Below, piece after piece: positions 1 through 9,267 of a DNA stretch of 42,208 nucleotides. Numbering within the stretch: the stretch's first letter is position 1; each line of letters begins with the position of its first letter. The DNA is taken from positions 1-42,208 of IMG/VR virus record IMGVR_UViG_3300017917_001443; one strand, written 5' to 3'. The notes beneath the pieces are model-generated. The model had not been told where the DNA came from and made no database searches. It saw only the letters and a program-made list of their open reading frames with translations. Origin of the DNA: a virus. Made by a program: the position numbers and the translations under genes.

Positions 1-1
1 C

Positions 2-151
2 GCTCCATATGTTCCGTTGATTATGACTCCATTAGTTTATGACCCAACTAACTTCACTCCAAGAAGAGGTGTTATGACTAGATACGCTAAGAAAATCGTT
101 AGACCAGAATTCTACGGTAAGATTATCGTTGATGGTTTAAACACTTTATAA
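2..151 (+). CDS. 23: Major capsid protein, C-terminal fragment (T4 gp23-like)
   Basis: This is the last 49 codons of a gene that begins outside the window. The reading frame opens at base 2 and ends in TAA. The residues APYVPLIMTPLVYDP, then FTPRRGVMTRYAKK, follow the conserved end of T4 gp23 (APYVPLTPL...DPKNFQPVMGFKTRYG), and FYGKIIVDGL matches the position of the final gp23 beta-strand. In T4 this protein forms the hexameric lattice of the prohead and is trimmed at its N-terminus by the prohead protease. The codons use more C-ending forms (ttc, aac, tac) than the fibre genes do, as is common for abundant proteins. A strong terminator follows. Only the C-terminus is visible, so a minor vertex paralogue (gp24-like) cannot be fully excluded. 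Confidence 0.85.
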   Translation, partial: APYVPLIMTPLVYDPTNFTPRRGVMTRYAKKIVRPEFYGKIIVDGLNTL

Positions 152-193
152 TCTTTGAGTAGATTAGATAAGTAATAAACTTACAATAAAAAG

Positions 194-226
194 AAAAGGG
201 AGAGTAGAAATACTTTCCCTTTTTTT
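194..226 (+). terminator. Intrinsic terminator after the major capsid gene
   Basis: A 13-bp stem (194-206 pairs with 211-223, one G-U pair) closes a GAAA tetraloop at 207-210 and runs into a T-rich tract at 220-226. This is the best-formed terminator in the window. It separates the capsid gene from the fibre/neck genes. Confidence 0.9.
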
Positions 227-247
227 ATTTAATATGACAAATTCTCC

Positions 248-256
248 ATATATATA
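248..256 (+). promoter_or_regulatory. Weak variant of the phage late-promoter motif
   Basis: ATATATATA lies 9 bases before the ATG at 266, just after the capsid terminator. It resembles the recurrent ATATTTATA element but is degenerate. It is supported mainly by the need for a new promoter after the terminator. Confidence 0.3.
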
Positions 257-265
257 GTTAGTATT

Positions 266-1315
266 ATGGACGCAAGAATTATATTTAAAGCATACGACTT
301 ATATGAACATTCTATTGATGAATCAAATCGTAGAACAAATTCATATATGATGGCAAAACAACCGGATGGTGAGTTTGGTTATTTTAATGTAAATCAACTT
401 GCTCTAACTTCTTCAAATACATTTGTTGGAAATCAAACTATAAACGGAAATCTTACTATAAATGGTGATATAAATGCAAACCAATTTTTAGTAACAACAT
501 CATCCGTAACACATTATACGGCATCTACCGAATTTGGATTGGATAGTGGTGATACACATAGATTCACAGGTTCGGTTAGAATTACAGGTTCATTAAATAC
601 TATCGGAAATTCAACTATTACTGGTTCATTTTTAGTGAGTGGTTCAACTACTCAAATTGGAAACAATAGTTTATTAGGTAATACATTTTTAAGTGGTAAT
701 ATTGATGTAAGTGGTTCAACTAACTTCCACAATCACACAATTACAATGACTGGTTCAATGTACACAAGTGGTTCTCAATCAATCACCGGTTCATTGGATG
801 TAAAAGGAAATATAAATGTAGCAAGTGGTTCTGAATTTTATTTAGCAGGAAATAAATTGTTTAATTACGGACAATTTAGTGATACAACAACACAAAGTGG
901 TTCTGCAAATACGGCATATGCAAAAAAATTAAACACAACTGATTTTGCACATAATGTTTCAATCGTAAGTGGAAGTAGAATAACGGTTGCAAACACCGGA
1001 ATATACAATTTACAATTCTCAACTCAATTGGCAAATACGGCAAACACAAACATTACATTTGATATATGGTTAGCATATACGGGTAGTAATGTTGCAAATA
1101 CAAACACTCAAATAGATTGTAATAAATCAGCAGGACAATTAGGTAGACAAGTTGCAGCTTGGAACTTTATGTTACCAATCCATGCAAATGATTATGTTGA
1201 AATAATGTGGAGTTGTAATGCATCTACTGGTGAATTAGCAGCATTTGGAACACAAACAAATCCAAATAGACCAGCTGTTCCATCGGTAATTGCAACATTA
1301 ACTCAAATTGGGTAA
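266..1315 (+). CDS. Virion fibre/fibritin-like protein with C-terminal jelly-roll-like domain
   Basis: A 349-residue structural protein. Roughly residues 45-200 are short beta-repeats rich in TGS/SGS and 'NxTITGS' units, the pattern seen in phage fibre shafts and in many virion proteins of T4-like cyanophages. The last ~130 residues have a different character: GIYNLQFSTQL, FDIWLAYTGSNV, AAWNFMLPI and DYVEIMWS suggest a compact C1q/TNF-like beta-sandwich, a common receptor-binding or trimerising cap. The TASTEFGLDSGDTHRFTGS motif recurs in the protein at 14185-14922 (STKFGDTIDDTHEFTGS), so the two share a module. It sits directly after the capsid gene and before the neck genes, so a head or neck whisker role is possible. 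The exact location on the virion is inferred. Confidence 0.6.
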   Translation: MDARIIFKAYDLYEHSIDESNRRTNSYMMAKQPDGEFGYFNVNQLALTSSNTFVGNQTINGNLTINGDINANQFLVTTSSVTHYTASTEFGLDSGDTHRFTGSVRITGSLNTIGNSTITGSFLVSGSTTQIGNNSLLGNTFLSGNIDVSGSTNFHNHTITMTGSMYTSGSQSITGSLDVKGNINVASGSEFYLAGNKLFNYGQFSDTTTQSGSANTAYAKKLNTTDFAHNVSIVSGSRITVANTGIYNLQFSTQLANTANTNITFDIWLAYTGSNVANTNTQIDCNKSAGQLGRQVAAWNFMLPIHANDYVEIMWSCNASTGELAAFGTQTNPNRPAVPSVIATLTQIG

Positions 1316-1333
1316 CATTCTTTTTTTATTCTT

Positions 1334-1342
1334 ATATTTATA
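1334..1342 (+). promoter_or_regulatory. Candidate late promoter element ATATTTATA
   Basis: An exact copy of the recurrent element, 25 bases before the ATG at 1368, in the only gap between the first fibre gene and the neck genes. Confidence 0.5.
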
Positions 1343-1367
1343 GTAGTAAAACTATAAATTTTAAGTA

Positions 1368-2576
1368 ATGTCTGTAAACACATACTGGTCTGGTTCAACT
1401 TATAACGCATTTTTATCCGCATCTGCATCTTTAGAAGCAACTCCATTTGGAATATATGATAATGATACTGATTTTAAAACGGATGCACCTAAAACAGCCG
1501 TTTGGGTAGCAAAAAGATTGGGATACCCTATTGTTAATATTGAATTGGATAATCAACAAATTTGGGCATGTTTTGAAGAAGCAACTTCCGAATATTCTGC
1601 ACAAGTAAATCAATTCAACTTAAGAAATAACTTAGATATTTTAAGAGGTCAACCAAAGGGTAAAGTTACAAACTACTCACAAACACTTGTTGATGGTTCG
1701 TTTTTACCAACAACAGTTCGTATGGCACAACAATATGGAACACTTGCTGGAGTTGGAGGTTCAACTGCAATTAAAAAGGCATATGTAAATTTAACATCAT
1801 CTGTTCAGACATATAACTTAATGTCGGGTGCATTTGATGTTGAAAGTGGTAGAAATTTTTCTGAAATATTTAGTGGTAGTTCAACTGTCGATGTAGTTAA
1901 AGTTTATCATGAAGCAATTCCTGCAATTACAAGATTCTTTGACCCGTATTCGGTAGGTGCACAAGGAACTTTAAATTTGATAAGTGAGTTGGGATTTGGT
2001 AACTATTCTCCAGCAGCACAATTCTTAATGATGCCTTTATATGAAGATGTATTGAGAATGCAACAAATTGAATTCAATGACCATATTAGAAAATCTGCAC
2101 ATACTTTCAATATTGTAGATAATAAATTGGAAATATTCCCAATACCAACGGGAACAGGAATGACAAAAGTGTACTTTGATTATATGAGTAGAGATGAATT
2201 TGAACACGACTCACAAACTGTTCAGGCAGATTCACTTTCCGATTATTCCGATATTCCGTATAACTTTATTCAGTATGGTAATATAAATGAAGTTGGTAAA
2301 CAATGGATTAGAAAATACACACTTGCACTTACAAAAGAATTATTAGGTGCAATCAGAGAAAAATATAATTCAATTCCAATTCCAGATGGTGAAGTATCAT
2401 TGGATGGTGCAGCATTGAGAGCAGAAGCACAAGTTGAAAAGGATACACTTATTACACAATTAAGAGAGAATTTAGAAGAAATGAGTAGAATTAAAGTGAT
2501 GGAAAATAAAGCACATGAATCAACTCACCAACAAGAAATGTTAAGAAAAGTTCCACTTAAAATATATGTAGGATAA
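1368..2576 (+). CDS. Putative neck / head-completion protein (gp13-like)
   Basis: A 402-residue protein. Residues ~42-85 contain KTAVWVAKRLGYPIVNIEL followed by QQIWACFEEATSEYSAQVN. This pattern (LG-P-I-x-I-E-x-x-x-x-Q-I-x-x-C/R-x-x-E-A) resembles the N-terminus of T4-like gp13 neck proteins and of head-tail adaptors in general, where an alpha-helical bundle binds the portal or connector. The C-terminal ~80 residues are charged and helical. It is followed after one base by a gp14-like candidate and then a gp15-like candidate, the T4 order 13-14-15. The N-terminal 30 residues are Ser/Ala-rich and may be flexible. At 402 residues it is longer than T4 gp13 (309). The assignment rests on motif resemblance and gene order only. 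Confidence 0.5.
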   Translation: MSVNTYWSGSTYNAFLSASASLEATPFGIYDNDTDFKTDAPKTAVWVAKRLGYPIVNIELDNQQIWACFEEATSEYSAQVNQFNLRNNLDILRGQPKGKVTNYSQTLVDGSFLPTTVRMAQQYGTLAGVGGSTAIKKAYVNLTSSVQTYNLMSGAFDVESGRNFSEIFSGSSTVDVVKVYHEAIPAITRFFDPYSVGAQGTLNLISELGFGNYSPAAQFLMMPLYEDVLRMQQIEFNDHIRKSAHTFNIVDNKLEIFPIPTGTGMTKVYFDYMSRDEFEHDSQTVQADSLSDYSDIPYNFIQYGNINEVGKQWIRKYTLALTKELLGAIREKYNSIPIPDGEVSLDGAALRAEAQVEKDTLITQLRENLEEMSRIKVMENKAHESTHQQEMLRKVPLKIYVG

Positions 2577-2577
2577 T

Positions 2578-3033
2578 ATGCCAAAGTTTATATTAGGAAG
2601 AGATGTAGAATTGTTTAAAAGTATAGCAAGAGAACTTGTAAGTGATGTTATACAAACTCCAATTGTTTTGTTTAAAATTAATTTAAACGAAACAAAGGTA
2701 AATTTGTATGGTGAAGCTATGAATAAAACTTGGTATCCTGGAGTTGAATTATTTGCATTAGTAGACAAAGAACCTGAATCGGCTCGTTATGAAGGATTTG
2801 GTTTGGATACTGACCAAAATGTTACATTCAAAATAGATAGATGGATGTTAGAAGAAAAATCAACATATCCAGAGGTTGGTGATGTTATAAAATGGAATGA
2901 AGGATATTTTGAAATTGACAACACAAACGAAATTCAAATGGCAGGTGGACAAACTTATAATAATTTTAGTGTTGTATGTTCTGCATTTATGGTAACTAAA
3001 TCTAATCTTAATATAGAAGAAAGAATAAAATAA
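2578..3033 (+). CDS. Putative neck protein (gp14-like)
   Basis: A 151-residue protein starting one base after the previous stop. The central part (about residues 75-115) reads FGLDTDQNVTFKIDRWMLEE, then PEVGDVIKWNEGYFEIDNTNE. This is the 'oxidised/filled value, then EGD-x-I-x-x-x-x-x-x-x-F-E-I' pattern of gp14 neck proteins and other head-tail closure proteins. T4 gp14 is 256 residues, so this would be a short version. It has no signal peptide or membrane segment. In T4, gp13 and gp14 close the packaged head before tail attachment; the context between a gp13-like and a gp15-like gene supports the same here. Confidence is moderate because the motif is short. Confidence 0.45.
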   Translation: MPKFILGRDVELFKSIARELVSDVIQTPIVLFKINLNETKVNLYGEAMNKTWYPGVELFALVDKEPESARYEGFGLDTDQNVTFKIDRWMLEEKSTYPEVGDVIKWNEGYFEIDNTNEIQMAGGQTYNNFSVVCSAFMVTKSNLNIEERIK

Positions 3034-3035
3034 TT

Positions 3036-4157
3036 ATGTCAATAAATCCAATAAAACCAAATTTAAATAGAGCATCCGAAATAAAGGCAACAACGGGAGA
3101 TGTTAAACAAAGTATAAAATTGTTTGACATTGACTATGCTATGATGACTTATTTAGAAGATACGGTATTACCTGTATTGGAAGATGGAAATGGTAAATCA
3201 GTAAAAATACCAGTTATATATGGTAATTCGGAAAGATGGGTTGGTGCAAGAAGGCAGGGTGTTTATAGAGATACACATGGTAAGGTACAATTACCATTGA
3301 TGATGATTAGAAGAACATCAATTGCAAAAGATGATACAATGCCTATGTTAAATAGACATGTATCTTATACCGGTATTACAAAGTATTCACAAGATAATAG
3401 ATACGATAGATTTTCAGCATTTGGAAGTGTTATAAATCCTAAAAAAGAAATTTATAAAATTACAATGCCTGAATATGTTGAATTGAATTATGAATGTATG
3501 TGTTGGACTTCATATACTGAACAATTGAACCATGTAATGGAACAATTACAATATACTGGAACATACTGGGGAGATAAAGATAAATTCAAATTCAGAACAT
3601 CAATGGGTGAGTTTAATGTTATAAATGAAGTTGGGGAAGGAACGGAAAGAATTAATAGAGTTGAATTTTCTCTATCAGTTAAGGCATATTTACTTCCTGA
3701 AACATTTGATGGTGAATCACCTATTAAAAAATATATTTCAACCAAAAGAGTTGTTGTTTCAACCGAAACGGATGTTACAAGTGGAACTGGTAGATTGGAA
3801 GGTTTATTGACAACACCATCACCATATTATGATAATAAAGATTTAATAGATTTTTTATCTTTAAATAATAGTAAGATTCAAAATCCGGCAGTAGACAATA
3901 CAATAACTTTTACAGGAGTAAAGTTAATAAAAACACCTGCTAGTTTAACTTCGGTAGTATCATCTGGCATAACGGTTGGGGATGAATCATATGATGTTAA
4001 AGTTTATATAAATGGTGTTAGATATTATCCAGCAACACACTTTACAATATCAATGACATTAAATACTTTAACTATAAATTTCAATTCGGCAAATATAGGA
4101 TTTACTGTAGATAGTGGTGATGAAGTTTCTATAACCGGCAAATTTATAGATGTGTAA
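3036..4157 (+). CDS. Putative tail terminator / sheath stabiliser (gp15-like)
   Basis: A 373-residue protein. The N-terminal half fits gp15-type tail terminators: an early YLEDTVLPVLED segment, then VKIPVIYGNSERWVGARRQG, LPLMMIRRTSIAKDD, and a long beta-strand region ending PEYVELNYECMCWTSYTEQL. In that family this fold forms the hexameric ring capping the finished tail tube and sheath. About residues 245-373 form an extra Ser/Thr-rich beta domain (VKVYINGVRYYP, DEVSITGKFIDV) absent from T4 gp15 (272 residues), possibly an Ig-like decoration. The next gene begins inside its stop codon (TAATG), implying coupled translation. The family call is by eye from pattern and neighbourhood. Confidence 0.5.
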   Translation: MSINPIKPNLNRASEIKATTGDVKQSIKLFDIDYAMMTYLEDTVLPVLEDGNGKSVKIPVIYGNSERWVGARRQGVYRDTHGKVQLPLMMIRRTSIAKDDTMPMLNRHVSYTGITKYSQDNRYDRFSAFGSVINPKKEIYKITMPEYVELNYECMCWTSYTEQLNHVMEQLQYTGTYWGDKDKFKFRTSMGEFNVINEVGEGTERINRVEFSLSVKAYLLPETFDGESPIKKYISTKRVVVSTETDVTSGTGRLEGLLTTPSPYYDNKDLIDFLSLNNSKIQNPAVDNTITFTGVKLIKTPASLTSVVSSGITVGDESYDVKVYINGVRYYPATHFTISMTLNTLTINFNSANIGFTVDSGDEVSITGKFIDV

Positions 4158-4486
4158 TGAAACGAACATTGTTAGACATAACACAAAAAATTAGTAGAAA
4201 AGTTAATAAAACAATATTAATACCAATAAATTTAACAGATTCTACTTATTCAATTTGGGAAGCAACTAATTGGAGATTTGTGGATATTTTAAGAGAAGTA
4301 GAAGTTAGAGAAACACAAGATAGAGTTTCCATTTATATAAACACACAGTCAATAAGTGCAAGAGATTATGTGGTTGAATCAACATCAACTGGTTTACATA
4401 TTAAATTTATAAAATCTAATTTTGAATTTGAATTGGATGAAACTGATTATATAGAAATAAAAGGTGATATAGAACAATATGCTTAG
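4157..4486 (+). CDS. Unknown small beta-rich structural protein
   Basis: A 109-residue protein I do not recognise. It starts in the TAATG overlap with the gp15-like gene. The sequence alternates short hydrophobic strands with charged residues (TILIPINLTDSTYSIWEA, DRVSIYINTQSISARDYVVES, LDETDYIEIKGDIEQYA), suggesting an all-beta fold. The C-terminal 'DYIEIKGDI' resembles the 'DEVSITGKFI' end of the preceding protein, so both may carry the same small domain. There is no membrane segment and no cysteine pair. Its position between the tail terminator and the fibre array suggests a small tail or neck accessory. Confidence 0.6.
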   Translation: MKRTLLDITQKISRKVNKTILIPINLTDSTYSIWEATNWRFVDILREVEVRETQDRVSIYINTQSISARDYVVESTSTGLHIKFIKSNFEFELDETDYIEIKGDIEQYA

Positions 4487-5030
4487 AAAATTTTCATCAA
4501 ATACTAAAAAATTAAATAGGATTATTCCAAAAATAAATCCTAATAATTTAAATGATGATTTATACATCACAGGCAGTTTATTAAATATAAAATTACCAAC
4601 AACATCTTCGTATCAATCACATACCAAAACCAATCCAAATCCTATTAAGTTAGTAAATAATAAAAATAAGATATCCGATTTTCATAATGAAATATTACAA
4701 TTTGGTGCAAGACAAAATGGTAGAACAATTGATGCATTTGATAATCTAAACAATACATTAACTATTTATAATGCTTATACCGATTACGGAACGGAAGGTG
4801 CATCACCTGAAAATTTTGAAGTTTTGGTATTTGGTTTACATATTCCTGGAGATTATACAATAAAAAACATTGAAAATAATGTAGTTATAACATTAAATGA
4901 TTCGTATATTGATTTTGATAATGTAACAATAAATGATATTTATGTTATAGGTAAATTGGTAGACATACCGATTGCTTCAGAAAACAACATAGTTTTATCA
5001 ACTGAAAACGATTTAGATTTAATTATATAA
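4479..5030 (+). CDS. Unknown virion-associated protein
   Basis: A 183-residue protein of unknown function whose ATG overlaps the previous stop by 8 bases. The first ~60 residues are basic and Asn/Lys-rich. From about residue 65 a folded part begins (GARQNGRTIDAFDNLNNTL), and residues ~110-183 are beta-rich: FEVLVFGLHIPGDYTIK, VVITLNDSYIDFDNVTINDIYVIGKLVDI. The last part again looks like the 'strand-loop-IxIxGK' ending of the two upstream proteins. It is probably translated with its neighbours as part of the neck/fibre operon. A role as a fibre base or connector is only a guess from position. Confidence 0.55.
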   Translation: MLRKFSSNTKKLNRIIPKINPNNLNDDLYITGSLLNIKLPTTSSYQSHTKTNPNPIKLVNNKNKISDFHNEILQFGARQNGRTIDAFDNLNNTLTIYNAYTDYGTEGASPENFEVLVFGLHIPGDYTIKNIENNVVITLNDSYIDFDNVTINDIYVIGKLVDIPIASENNIVLSTENDLDLII

Positions 5031-5031
5031 G

Positions 5032-8000
5032 ATGGCAACAGCAAGAAAAAGAATATCGGAATTAACAGCATTAACATCGGCATCATTAGATACGGTGATA
5101 GTTGGTGTAGATAATGGAACAACCTATAAAATAGAATTGGATGTTCTAGCAGACGCAGTTACTTCCAGAGTAAACATATTGGATAGAGATAGATTATCAT
5201 CTTTAGAGTCGGTAACATCTTCTTTTGAAACTAAAGGTAGAAGTTTAATAAGTTCATCTGCACAAATAACTGCATTAGGATTTACATCATCGTCTGCAAA
5301 TTTAACATCACTTAATTCATTTACATCTTCACAATCTGCAATAAATACGGCATTAACAAATGGTATCAATGCAAGATTAACAACATCTTCATTTGAGTCA
5401 TTTAGTTCATCGGTTCATTCGGAAATACTTGCAGCAACTAACGAACAAGATTTGACTCCATATGTTACTAATTTGGTATATGGTGTATTGAGTCAAAGTG
5501 TTGATAGTAGAATAGATAATTTGGAATTAAATAGTGGTTCTTATTTAACATCTTTAAGTGGTGCAATAAGTTCTTCATCACAATTGACAAGTTCATATGA
5601 TGAAAGATATGTTTTAAGTGGAAGTATTACTCAAACAACTTGGGATAATATTAGTGGAAAACCTTCTGGGTTAGTTTCACAATCTACGGATTTAACATCT
5701 TTGAATTCAAAAACAGGAAGTTATGCAACAACAGGTTCTAATACATTTATTGGTAACCAAAGAATAACCGGTTCAGTATCTATATTAATTCCAGGTGGAA
5801 CTGCATATGCATTAAACGAAAATCCATCTTCAAATAATGAGTTTTGGGCTTATGTTGTTGATTATCCAAATGCACAGAATGTTGCAGTTGGTTGGACAGC
5901 TGCAATTGTAGGTGGTGGAACTTATACCGTAACTGCAGTAAATTACCAACACCCATTCAATAAAATTACATTAAGTGATGGTTCATTGACAATGGGGTAT
6001 AGAATTGGTATAAACTTTTCAAAATCTTCAAAATTATGGGAGTTTAATTCTAATGGAACATTGACGGGTTTACCAGATGGTTTGATTAGTGGCTCATCAC
6101 AATTGACAAGTTCATTTGATGGAAGATATTTAGTAACCGGTTCTATAGCATCATCTATAAATCAATTAAACACATTTACTGCAAGTGTTTCAACTGCAAG
6201 TTTAGTAAATAGATTAAACGCAATTGAAAGTGTAAGTGGTAGTTGGATTACTGAAAATGAAACTGGTTCATTTTTGACAAGTTTGAGTGGTGCAATAAGT
6301 TCATCGAATCAATTAACTGCATCATTTGATACAAGATACACATTAAGTGGGTCAGTTCAACCTTTACCAAATAATTTAATAAGTTCATCTGCACAAATAA
6401 CTTCATTGGGATTTATTAGTTCTTCGGATAGTACAACTGAATTAAATTCATATACATCATCTTTAAAAAATGCAATTGAACTAACAGGTTCGACTGTTTC
6501 ATTTTTAGGAAATATTGTTGTATATGGTACACAATCTGTAATTAGTTCAACAAATGTAGAACTTTCCGATAATATTCTTTATCTATCACCAACTGCATCT
6601 ACCGATAATGATTTGGGTATTGTTGGACATTATAACGATGGAACTTATAGACATGCCGGTATCTTTATGGATGCAAGTGATGGACATAGTTGGAAAGTAT
6701 TTAATGGATTACAAACCGAAACCACTGCAACTGTTGATACATCTGGTACTGGATTTACATTAGCAGATTTCAAAGCAGGAGTAGTTACAGGTACTTCATT
6801 CAATGGTGTAATAAATGCAACAAATGGTGTAATTAGTGGAAGTTCACAATTAACTTCTTCATTTGATACGAGATATGCAATATCGGCAAGTTATTTAACA
6901 AGCCTGAATGGTGCAATTAGTTCATCATCCCAATTGACGGGTTCGTTTGATACACGATATGCTTTGAGTGGAAGTGGTGGTTCTTTACCATCAGGTTTAA
7001 TTAGTGGTTCTTCACAATTAACTTCTTCATTTGCTACAACAGGTTCAAACTCATTTAGTGGTTCTCAAACTATTACTGGTTCATTAATAGTAAGTTCAGT
7101 AGCAGTTGTAAATGGTGGAATAACAATACCAACTGGTTCAACTATATCTTTGACAAGTGGTAGTAATCTTTTTGTAGATGCAAGTGGTGGAATTACGGGT
7201 TCATTAAGTGGTTCGGTTTTTGGAATTGGTGATGTAGTTGCATTTAGTTCTTCTGTTAATAATAGAATAATTAGTGGAAGTGCACCTGTTGGAACTGTAA
7301 GTGGTTCTTCACAATTAACTGCATCATTGGATACAAGATATTTAACAATTGATGGTGATGGTGTTATTAGTGGTTCTACACAATTAACATCTTCGTTTGA
7401 GGTTAGAGGTAGTGGAATATATTCATCATCTGCACAACTTCCTTCTGGATTAGTAAGTGGTTCATCACAACTTACTTCATCATTAGACACAATATATTTA
7501 ACAATTGGCGGTGATAATGTAATAAGTGGTTCATCACAATTAACGGCATCGTTGGATACAAGATATGCTGCAAGTGGAAGTGGTGGTTCATTACCATCGG
7601 GAGTAATTAGTGGTTCATCACAATTGACAAGTTCATTTGATGGAAGATATTTAGTAACCGGTTCAGTAACTTCATCAATATTACAATTAAATGCATTTAC
7701 CGCATCTAATGCAAATACTTCATTAAATTTATTTACATCTTCATTAAATGTTTGGAGTAGTTCATTGGCAACAACTGGTTCAAATACATTTAACGGAAAC
7801 CAAACAATTACAGGTTCGTTGAATTTAACGAATGGAAATATTGTTGCATCACAAATTACTGCAAACACTTCATCACTTTATTTGACAAGTGGAAGTAATA
7901 TGTATGTTCAAAATAATGGAGTAGTAGAAATTACTGGTTCAGTAGTTGTAAGTGGTTCAGTAAATATCATAACAACATCTCCATTACAAATCGGAACTGG

Positions 8001-8538
8001 TAGTGGTGATGAAGGTGGTGAAATTTTGTTAGCAAAATCAGCAACAAATTCAACTTTAACTGGAAGTGGTATCACAATAGATTCATATAGAGATAGATTA
8101 CGAATTTTTGAACAAGGTGGTGATGCAAGAGGTGTTTATATTGATTTAGCTAAAACTCCAACCGGTGTTTCGGGTGAATTGATATGGAAATCATCTGGAA
8201 TGGTAAACGCGGGAACATTCGTAACATTAGATAATATAAAAGTAACCATCACATCAAGTGGTAGTAGAGGATTGAGTGTAGCAACTGTGAGTGGGACGGT
8301 TTCGGGTTATATATCAGGTCATTATGAACTTATAAGTGGTTCACCATATGGTATGTCAAGCACCACAAGTTTATCAACAACTGCAACTTCTTCATTGTTT
8401 GGTTGGAATTTTGTTAATGAAGGTGATATGGCTACCTACATTTTAAGAGATAATACGAATAATAGAGTATATAGAATTATTATGATAATTGGTGGTGCAT
8501 ACAATAACAATTTTATTTCAATAGAAAGATTATATTAA
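5032..8538 (+). CDS. Large tail-fibre protein with SGSSQLTSSFDTRY repeats
   Basis: A 1168-residue fibre-like protein. About a dozen copies of a unit close to [IV]SGSSQLT[SA]S[FL]D[TG]RY recur from residue ~185 to ~880, separated by 'LPSGLISGS', 'TTGSNTFxGNQxITGS' and coiled-coil-like 'LNSFTSS' stretches. Such repeats normally build a trimeric beta-helical or coiled shaft. About residues 500-560 hold a different, more complex module (QSVISSTNVELSDNILYLSP, then HAGIFMDASDGHSW) that is also present in the other large fibres. The C-terminal ~130 residues (LLAKSATNST onward, ending YNNNFISIERLY) look globular and may be the receptor-facing tip. It has no S74 chaperone domain. It begins one base after the previous stop, and the next gene starts in its TAATG stop. 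Confidence 0.75.
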   Translation: MATARKRISELTALTSASLDTVIVGVDNGTTYKIELDVLADAVTSRVNILDRDRLSSLESVTSSFETKGRSLISSSAQITALGFTSSSANLTSLNSFTSSQSAINTALTNGINARLTTSSFESFSSSVHSEILAATNEQDLTPYVTNLVYGVLSQSVDSRIDNLELNSGSYLTSLSGAISSSSQLTSSYDERYVLSGSITQTTWDNISGKPSGLVSQSTDLTSLNSKTGSYATTGSNTFIGNQRITGSVSILIPGGTAYALNENPSSNNEFWAYVVDYPNAQNVAVGWTAAIVGGGTYTVTAVNYQHPFNKITLSDGSLTMGYRIGINFSKSSKLWEFNSNGTLTGLPDGLISGSSQLTSSFDGRYLVTGSIASSINQLNTFTASVSTASLVNRLNAIESVSGSWITENETGSFLTSLSGAISSSNQLTASFDTRYTLSGSVQPLPNNLISSSAQITSLGFISSSDSTTELNSYTSSLKNAIELTGSTVSFLGNIVVYGTQSVISSTNVELSDNILYLSPTASTDNDLGIVGHYNDGTYRHAGIFMDASDGHSWKVFNGLQTETTATVDTSGTGFTLADFKAGVVTGTSFNGVINATNGVISGSSQLTSSFDTRYAISASYLTSLNGAISSSSQLTGSFDTRYALSGSGGSLPSGLISGSSQLTSSFATTGSNSFSGSQTITGSLIVSSVAVVNGGITIPTGSTISLTSGSNLFVDASGGITGSLSGSVFGIGDVVAFSSSVNNRIISGSAPVGTVSGSSQLTASLDTRYLTIDGDGVISGSTQLTSSFEVRGSGIYSSSAQLPSGLVSGSSQLTSSLDTIYLTIGGDNVISGSSQLTASLDTRYAASGSGGSLPSGVISGSSQLTSSFDGRYLVTGSVTSSILQLNAFTASNANTSLNLFTSSLNVWSSSLATTGSNTFNGNQTITGSLNLTNGNIVASQITANTSSLYLTSGSNMYVQNNGVVEITGSVVVSGSVNIITTSPLQIGTGSGDEGGEILLAKSATNSTLTGSGITIDSYRDRLRIFEQGGDARGVYIDLAKTPTGVSGELIWKSSGMVNAGTFVTLDNIKVTITSSGSRGLSVATVSGTVSGYISGHYELISGSPYGMSSTTSLSTTATSSLFGWNFVNEGDMATYILRDNTNNRVYRIIMIIGGAYNNNFISIERLY
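6094..6143 (+). repeat. 50-bp direct repeat, copy 1
   Basis: This 50-base segment is identical to 7615-7664 in the same fibre gene. It encodes the shaft unit SSQLTSSFDGRYLVTGS. Identity at third codon positions as well points to recent duplication or gene conversion. Confidence 0.9.
7615..7664 (+). repeat. 50-bp direct repeat, copy 2
   Basis: Identical to 6094-6143. Recombination between the copies would remove about 1.5 kb in frame (1521 bases, 507 codons) and shorten the shaft. Confidence 0.9.
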
Positions 8539-9266
8539 TGAGTATAACATTTTCAAAGGGATTTAGTATATTACCAATACCTACATTTGTAAGTAGTGGA
8601 TTGGTATTACATTACGACCCATCTAATGTTGCATCATATCCGGGAAGTGGAACAACTATTACGGATTTAAGTGGAAATGGTAGAAATGGAACAATGTCAA
8701 ATTTATCCTTTACATCTCCATACTTTACATACAATGGTTCTTCTTCACAAATTTCGGTTGCAGATAATACATTGTTAGAACCAGGAAGTGGTGATTGGAC
8801 AATGGAAGTTTGGGTTAATCAATCGGTAGCTGGAAATGATGTAGTACTTGGTAAATTTAATGCAGGTGGTTTGGCATCAAATGTAAGTTATAGTATTAGA
8901 ACTACATCTTCAACATATTATGCACAATTTGGTTCAGGTGCAGGTTCTGGTGCAACATTATATCAAAATAGTTCAAATCATGTTGGAACACTTAATACTT
9001 GGTATCAAATAGTTTATGTATTTACTAATATTGCAACTAACACACTTGAAACATTTGTGAATGGTAGTAGTATAGGTAGTGTAGGACATAGTTTGGCTAG
9101 TTTATTAAATACAACTACAAATTTATACATTGGTTCATACAATGGTGGTGAATACAATCAATGGTTTGATGGAAAAATTGGTATAACAAGATTATATAAT
9201 AAAGCATTAACTGCATCGGAAGTTTTGAATAACTACAATGTAGATAAATCTAAATACGGAATATAA
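8538..9266 (+). CDS. LamG/concanavalin-like adhesin
   Basis: A 242-residue protein that is almost entirely one LamG-like (concanavalin-A-like jelly-roll) domain. The diagnostic run is present: SSGLVLHYDPSN near the start, then TDLSGNGRNGTMSN, FTYNGSSSQISV, WTMEVWVNQS, NTWYQIVYVFT, TLETFVNGSSIGS, NLYIGSYNGG and the closing KIGITRLYNKALTASEVLNNY. This fold typically binds carbohydrate, and in phages it often decorates fibres or capsids. Its start ATG lies in the stop of the large fibre gene (TAATG), so the two are probably made together. It may be a separate tip or a decoration of that fibre. A paralogous LamG domain forms the C-terminal part of the protein at 21807-23525. Confidence 0.8.
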   Translation: MSITFSKGFSILPIPTFVSSGLVLHYDPSNVASYPGSGTTITDLSGNGRNGTMSNLSFTSPYFTYNGSSSQISVADNTLLEPGSGDWTMEVWVNQSVAGNDVVLGKFNAGGLASNVSYSIRTTSSTYYAQFGSGAGSGATLYQNSSNHVGTLNTWYQIVYVFTNIATNTLETFVNGSSIGSVGHSLASLLNTTTNLYIGSYNGGEYNQWFDGKIGITRLYNKALTASEVLNNYNVDKSKYGI

Positions 9267-9267
9267 T

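Noticed and set aside
5500-7660. CRISPR-like array of regularly repeated sequence
   Set aside because: The repeats stay in frame, code for SGSSQLTSSF-type units and vary in spacing and sequence. They are protein repeats of a fibre shaft.
7065-7868. 267-codon open frame on the - strand
   Set aside because: It is the antisense of the Ser/Thr/Gly-rich fibre repeats, where codon bias keeps the opposite frame open. The product is a repetitive acidic sequence with no domain; the + strand protein is clearly coding.
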